From assembly GCF_037126465.1 (NCBI RefSeq), contig NC_088201.1, positions 192,164,031-192,228,030 on the forward strand: a stretch of 64,000 nucleotides of DNA, given 5' to 3'. Both the position numbers and the translations under genes were made by a program. Shown piece after piece: positions 57,697-64,000 of the stretch. Within the stretch, counting starts at the first letter, position 1, and each line of letters begins with the position of its first letter. The DNA is from Ornithodoros turicata. Taxonomy: Eukaryota > Arthropoda > Arachnida > Ixodida > Argasidae. Below the pieces are notes generated by a model, which did no database searches, was not told the DNA's origin, and worked only from the letters and a program-made list of their open reading frames with translations.

Positions 57697-58129
57697 CTAA
57701 CGAAATAAATAGAAACCACAATTCATTATCAACAAGTGCATTTAGGTCACATTGTCAGCTCAAAATATTCGCTTGTGTATACATCAACTTAGCAGTTGCA
57801 CTTTAGTATTTAACTACAAGGTTCGTTAAAGGTTGACCGATACTTTTGCTCGCGAAAAATCAGCGAGGAAATGTAATTGTATAAAACCTCCGGGTCTGCG
57901 GCACGTGCAGCAGGACAACAGGCAGCATACAGTGTGTATCGTGGCGGCGGTCAGTGAATGGTCTGTAGCTGTGGTACAGTGACGCATTATCACGTTCCTT
58001 TTATCCCGTTATCACGTTCCCGTTATCACGTTCCTTCCACGAAGGAGAACGTCAAACAAGCTGAGATTCTGCAAATTTCACAGCCACAGTACGGGGAAGA
58101 AACGATGTCAAGGGGAAGAGTATCATTTC

Positions 58130-58670
58130 ATTCCAGAGGCAAGAAGCAGCAACATGGAGTAGCGACATCTGGCTTCCGTGCCGCCAAAGAAAAGCAAGAT
58201 GATGCTGGCCAAACGGAAGTCCATGGTGACTGTTGTCTGGGCCATGTGGGGTGTCATCCTTGTGGACTTCTTGGGGCAAGGGGTAACAATTAATGCACAG
58301 TACTACCGCTACCTTCTACTGCCCAGGGTGCCGTGCAAAACGCAACTAGCAAGAAAAAGCCTGGGACATTGTCCCAGAGAGTCATTCTTCTTTATGACAA
58401 TGTCCGGCCTCACATGGCGAATTTGACAGTAGCAACCCTGCCCAAAATGCACTCGGAGGTTTTTCCCCGTGCCTTTTACATTGTGCGGCGTCGTCTGTCT
58501 TGTCCTTTGTGTATTGCGTCGCAACTGTCAACCTTTTACATCCCGGATTTAGCCCCAGGCGACTACCATTTGTTTGAGCACTTTAGGGTGAACCTTCGGG
58601 GAAAGACGTTTGGCAGCAGATAAAGCCCTCCAGAAAATGTCCCGCAGTAGCTGCAACCACAGTGACGTCT
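58130..58670 (+). pseudogene. mariner transposase remnant
   Basis: Frames on + contain VILVDFLGQGVTINAQYYR (mariner central block), then after a frameshift RVILLYDNVRPHMANLT (second catalytic Asp region), FYIPDLAPGDYHLFEHF (third Asp, D34D-type spacing) and VNLRGKTFGSR. The first Asp motif reads VWAMWG and is degraded. It is located upstream of the recognised caspase-like exons, on the opposite strand. Confidence 0.75.
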
Positions 58671-58674
58671 TTCT

Positions 58675-61418
58675 TCGCCAAAGGTATCAGAGAGTGTATA
58701 CGTAGATGCACACGGTGAGTTCGTTGGACAATTTGCGTCGTTTGGTGCTACCTGAAACTTCCGTTGTATTTAAAGAAATACAAGCCTCGGTCATCCTTGA
58801 ACCACCCTTGCATCTGACAATTGAGAGGAAGGATGATTATCAGCTGCAATCTGCAAAGCGCACACTATTGACATATGTTGGACTACCTTGTACCCTTCAA
58901 TAAAATGTTTGATTTCATACCTGTTACATCTCCACTGCTGTGGGAGTGCACAAAAAAATAAAACTGTGTGTAAGTTGGGTACTACAAGATAGGTTTTTCT
59001 GCGCATACAATCCTAAATGAAAGTTCTACTGCAGGAAAGCTTACTTTTCTGGCTGATTCCTCAAGGCAGGCTATTGTTGCAGGCTGTACGTATGGGTCAT
59101 ACGACAAGGTGCGCGCACGCGTATTCTCCCCTGCATCTAGGGTGCGCATAGCGGGTATTACAGCATCATCCCTATGGACTCGCTGCAGGCATACCTATAG
59201 TTTACCTGCTAACTGCAGCGACACTAAATTTTGACGTACAAGTACCCAAATTACGCTGATGTGCCCTCATTCTCACCTATATTTATCATGCTTAAAAAAT
59301 AGTCCTAAAGGGGCAATAAACAGGTACGCCAAGTGCACTTTTTTTCTAATGCAGTGTAATTTGGTCCCTACAGTGACGTTTAGCAAACAATTTTGTCGCA
59401 AAAAGGTAAATAATGGCTCCAAACCAACCGAATATTCACTGCACTCTTCCGCGCTCATGCCCCGCCCTACGACGCCCTGGTGACAATAGCCATACGTCAT
59501 TTTGACGTAATGCACCATCAACCGTTCAAAATGCGGGACGCCTAATCATTGATTTTGTTGTAACATCGGGAAGTGAGGTCAATTCTAAACATCTTTCAAC
59601 TCGTCAATCCCAAGGTAGCCAGATCAAGAGGTATACGATCGAGGTACACGAGGTATATGTCGAGCCCGTTTATTACGATCTTCGATAGAACGATAACTCC
59701 GATATTGCGATCGAATTGTTGGTTCCCGTAAGCTCTCCCATTGAACTACATGCAAACAAAACATCGATATAACGATCGCCGCGAAAGCGCTTGCTCGCAT
59801 ATAGCGATCGGAATTCTCCCGGCGGCAGGTAAAACGCGTGAAAATTAGAAAGCAAGACCGCACCATTTCACTGAAAACAAATTACATTGGCATTTCCAAG
59901 AGCCTTCGCCTCCGTGCCCGCTAAAGTGAGGACGCAGTGCGTTTATCTGCGCATGACTGCGGGGGATTAGACATTAGATGCGCGCGTTGCAAGGCACGTG
60001 ACTTCGAAAGAGCGGAAGCAGCTCGCGAGAAGTAGAGGAGGTTGCTCCCTCTCCACATCGTTCTCTCGTCTTCAAGCTTTTTCTCTTCTTTTGCTGCGTG
60101 CTTGCTACGATGGCGTCCGCGGTTCCGAGACGTTTTTTGACGAGGAAAGACAGGTGGCTCGACCATAAGTTACATGCGCTCTACGGGTTTCGTACTGGTG
60201 GAAAACCACGTTCTGAAGTACTGCGGCTTCGAAAACGTGCATTCGCCATTCCAATGAACTACAGGTGGCGCCCCGAACTTTCAAGATGGCGGACGAAAGG
60301 AGGTCACCCGGGTCACCCGAGCAAAGGGGGGAGACCGCCGCGGCAGTTCGCGGTTCCCTAGACACTGCCAATAGGGGATCACTCTGGTTTACAATCCTCG
60401 AAATAAATCACGAAAAAATCCACGGTGTAAAGATAAAGCCGTAAAAATCAACTTTTGCGGTACAAACGCTTCAGATTCAAACTTTCAAACAAAATCGTCT
60501 CTGATTGATCGACAGGCACGACAGCCTCAGAGCAACGAAGGCTTTTGGCTTCCGCGCCTCAAAATAGTTCCCCGCAGGGTGAGGCGTGAGCACGACCTAC
60601 TATTATAACGACCATGTCACAATCAGCAACCCCTATGAGGAGCCTGTCCGCACGATCCGCCAGGGGCACTACTCATCTGCACGCCACGATTGGACGATGG
60701 AAATTTTAATTCTGTACGCGAAGAATCGTATGTACGACTACCGTAGCAGACGACAGCGATAGCTCCTATGAAAACGCGTAGAATGATGATAATAATCTCA
60801 GAATGAAACATCTGTGGAACGTCCACCGCTTGTTCAAAAACACTAAGGTAAGCTGAAGTATAAAGTATTCAATTGCAGAAGTTGAGGAAGCAATAACTGG
60901 GACGATGGGAAGCGCCACCGCTAGCTTCCAAAAATGCCGCTCTGGGAAGGGGTACGCACGACATGGTCGTTATAATCTAGTAGGTCGTGGGCGTGAGGCT
61001 TTTTGCGGTGGGCTGGGAACGAGAGTACAGAGTCTGGACGAGTCGTTTACTGTATTCACCGCCGGCTATCAGGATTCTGTTGACACTGCAGTTAATGATT
61101 TGTTCTGCTGCTCGCCTGTCGAATTTGAGGGATGTAGTTCCGTAGCCGGGCTTATGGCTTTTTTAAACAAACGGAAGTAGACATCAAATAACGGATGATT
61201 TTACTAGAAAGATGAGATAATTACGGATGAAATGAAACAAAAATCAACGTCGTTTAACGTACCAAACATACAAAAATTAAATTTTATCGCTCGTTTCCTC
61301 GAGGCAATCCGCCATCTTGGATGAGGACTTTCTGATCTAACCCGAGGCACAGTCTCGACGCCCGCACCGCCTAGTGCGTGCCTGGGAGGGGGGGGGGGGG
61401 AAGGGGGGCCTCCCCAAT
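58675..61418. other. No supported gene
   Basis: 59640-59830 has several CGATAT/CGATCG words reminiscent of DNA-transposon ends but no definable borders. 60098-60361 has an ATG in good context and a basic, arginine-rich frame in GC-richer sequence, without known domains. A G homopolymer run lies near 61388-61400. Caspase-like prodomain exons, expected on the minus strand beyond 57.7 kb, were not recognised here. Confidence 0.4.
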
Positions 61419-61428
61419 CTGTAGAACG

Positions 61429-62184
61429 GCCAGGGATGGGCAGTATTTAAATACATTGTAATTAAAATACTATTTAAAATATAAATACATGTATTTATAT
61501 TTTGTATTTAAATACAGACTTGAAAAATGTATTTATAATTATATTTAAATACCAATTTTCGGGTATTTATTCTTGTAAATACTTTATAAATACTCTTAAG
61601 TACAGAATATACTGACTCATATCTTAAAGTTGCCCTGCATTTGACCTTTCGGGAAGAATGGCGAGTTTGGGGCGCAATTATGCCGGGTTTGCGCTAGAAT
61701 GCGCATGCGACAAACCATTTTAGATGGCGAGTTTTTCACTGTTGTTGCGGACAACGGTCGTGACTACCCTATTGCATTGTTCTACGAAGCATCTTCGTCA
61801 AATTTAATACAAGCATTTGTTCATCGGCACCTGTGGAGATGCTGTTCTCCTTTGCGAATCTGATTGTACGGCCGAACAGAAGATGCCTAAAAGAAGCAGT
61901 CTTCGAGAAATTTCTAATATTAAAATCGCCATGATAATCTAACAAATAAATGTTATTCTTTCTCGCTGATTTGTCCTTATGATCACAATTATTTCTATGA
62001 TTCCAGATGACATCTTCCTCACAGTATTTATGGTAGTAGTTACGGTATTTAAATACAGTATTTATATTTTGTATTTAAATACTCATGTTGAAAACTATTT
62101 ATGAAGAGTATTTAAATACCCCTGTCAACAAAGTATTTTGTATTTATATTTAAATACTCAAAAATGTATTTATGCCCATCCCAG
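61429..62184 (+). mobile_element. Internally deleted hAT element with residual dimerisation domain
   Basis: Ends are CAGGGATGGGCAGTATTTAA on the left (from 61431) and, inverted, CTGGGATGGGCATAAATAC on the right. The flanking GTAGAAC (61421-61427 and 62185-62191) suggests an ~8-bp target duplication. Subterminal regions are packed with GTATTTAAATAC-type words. Internally, about 61800-61935 encodes SSAPVEMLFSFANLI and RPNRRCLKEAVFEKFLILK, the hATC dimerisation motif; the catalytic region is gone. Confidence 0.78.
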
Positions 62185-62192
62185 GTAGAACC

Positions 62193-64000
62193 TAACTTAA
62201 CCTAACCTTAAAGTGAGGGGATTTAGCCCCCTACCTTTCGTAAGATGGCAACTTTCGAATCCGTTAGGCTTAGCACTCCCGTGTTTCCCCAGCGCTACAA
62301 GTGCATCAGATGGGGTTATTCAGATGCATATAAAATAACTTCTAGACCATAAATTCTTGTAATTCTCTTTTTTTTATATTCGCTATATGGTCTTCTCTCA
62401 CTTCAGTGCATTATTTTACTTCTGAACACTCCGGCTAATTAGAAAAAGCCATAAGCCCGTCTACGGAACTACACCCAATTTGAGCATGTCGAACTCTAAA
62501 TTCGTGTCGTGTCACCAGATGAGTTCCCGGTGTTGGTTCCAGTTATGGTGGACACCTGCTATATTATGAACATTGTCGCGAACATCGCCATTCTCCTGCA
62601 GGGCTGCCTTGGTTGTAAAATCGTAGAGTTGAAAAGCGATGATCGACGAAAAAGCCTGATTCCGATACCGTGTGGATGTGTTATGTTTGTCCGTCTGTAT
62701 GTGTTTGTGTGTGTTCCAGCCTCAGAACCGTAGAATCGTGAAATCGGAACCTGCCTGTGGTTTTCCTTGTGAGCCTACGCTCTGATAAACGCACGGAACA
62801 GGTACTGGACAGACTCTCGAAATGCATTTCTGCGAATAAGCTGCCTATGAATGTGAAGAAATTTTTTGTTTGTTTGCAAGAAAAAACTATTTTCTCTCGG
62901 ATGAATAACTTGAGTCAGCAGAGGTGCCCTAATTTTTTGTAACCAGCATACGGTGATCTCAAAATGTAACGAAATAAGATTCTAATTTCAGGAACATCCA
63001 CATTGATTCGCGCACCTTCCTAGACAACGATTTGCCACGCAAAAGCTGCAAAAGATGTATCTAGACATAATACTTCAAGCACTTTGTTTTCACTGGTCTT
63101 TGAATACCCTGGAACCGAAGAATGCCATTTTCAATTCTTAAAAACCATGAAATTTTCTCACAGAAATCTTTGCATCTTTTTTATTCGCGTGGACATACAG
63201 TGCAAATTCTGGTTATCAAATGTCGGAACTGAAGAAAACCAAGCACAATAAGTAACTGAAATCAGAACTGCGAGAAATGAATGGCGCCTTCTGTTGTATT
63301 CGTTTGCCTTCCTTTCTCTCCTATGATCTTCACATTCAGAAATCCCCAAGTACGTTTATTAGCAGGTCACTCTTTATGCCAAGCACCCACGCCAAGAAGA
63401 GGTCTAAAATTTACGGTACCGGCTACTTCATTGTATGGTACCTTTCACCTATTTTTACAGCTTATAAATATTGTGCTGAAATATGAAATCTCTGTAAAAC
63501 TTGCATCCTGCACGACATTACATTAAATGTGCTGCTTGGAGTTCTGCAGCGTTGTTTCTTTCTTACGTTCAAGTGAAAAGGCAAAAAGAACGCTCCGAGA
63601 CTTACTCTCACAACACCCATTATTTCGGGGCCATGTCCTCGCACTAAATGGTCACGAGCATACTTTTGAAAACTATAGCGGCACATAGGGAAAACCGACG
63701 TTGCATTTGCACCAACCTTCTATTTCCAATAATTAAACGAGACCTAATTAGTACATCCACTTCGGATGTAGAACATGTTGTCATCCCTTATAACTGCAAA
63801 AATATGGAATAAAAAAATCAGTCCATGGACACGCTATATGCACCGCACCTACTAGAAATTAACCAGTGCTTGCTGAAAATATACTGGTATTTGTGTTTTA
63901 TGTGATGTATGGCTCACATTTGCTTTTTGACCAACTATGCCAGTGTGAGAGCTCCTACGCCAGACTAGCTAATTCCTCCTCTTTGTCCTCCATGCGGTCA
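62193..64000. other. No recognisable gene
   Basis: Short ORFs only, none with a recognisable motif or convincing splice sites. No repeat with definable borders was seen. Confidence 0.5.

Noticed and set aside
60098..60361. Basic ORF beginning MASAVPRRFLTRKDR in GC-richer sequence
   Set aside because: A good start context but no domain, no clear donor and strong overlap with other-frame ORFs. It could be a first exon but cannot be supported.

Overview
The window looks like a repeat-dense nuclear genome segment of an arthropod, most likely a tick or other chelicerate. The basis is spliced caspase-like and TRAF/MATH-like exons, tRNA-derived SINEs of the kind described in ticks, and a mix of CR1/L2-like, RNase H-bearing I-group and L1/Tx1-like LINEs, Penelope, BEL/Pao, Harbinger, hAT and mariner remnants. 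No prokaryotic operons, rRNA genes or free-standing tRNA genes were seen. The species assignment is inference.

1-14.5 kb is one nested structure. A tandem array of a 300-bp unit (1-1198 and 5640-8829) is split by a complete two-gene DNA transposon (1199-5637). This transposon has ~17-bp TIRs, an AT target duplication, a THAP + DDE transposase on + (508 aa over 3 inferred exons) and a convergent SWIM-finger + YqaJ exonuclease on - (458 aa over 4 inferred exons). It resembles the ISL2EU/IS4EU branch of the Harbinger supergroup, and both spliced frames are open. The array runs directly into a CR1/L2-like LINE (8830-14490). Its ORF1 begins with a virus-type 2A motif (DIEENPGP) and ends on a canonical -1 slippery heptamer leading into ORF2. 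ORF2 is interrupted by a reversed, 5'-truncated relative of the same LINE (10005-11908).

14.5-46 kb holds mostly decayed mobile elements: a Penelope remnant, an RT-RNase H LINE with a long intact ORF (21735-24254), a 5'-inverted LINE copy (27960-29155), Harbinger and BEL/Pao pseudogenes, SINEs, and an L1/Tx1-like LINE on the minus strand split by a 1957-bp foldback element (41689-43645). A TRAF/MATH-like terminal exon (20969-21471, -) is the clearest host coding sequence here.

46.7-57.7 kb carries a host caspase-like gene on the minus strand. Five exons are recognisable, and their splice phases agree. The p10 exon is separated from the rest by a ~7.7-kb intron holding a ~4.9-kb minisatellite of ~57 units of ~87 bp. 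The catalytic His and substrate-binding Arg positions are visible. The expected QACxG cysteine motif is not found at the exon junction where it should lie.

57.9-64 kb contains a mariner fragment, an internally deleted hAT element that keeps only its dimerisation domain, and otherwise no recognisable genes.
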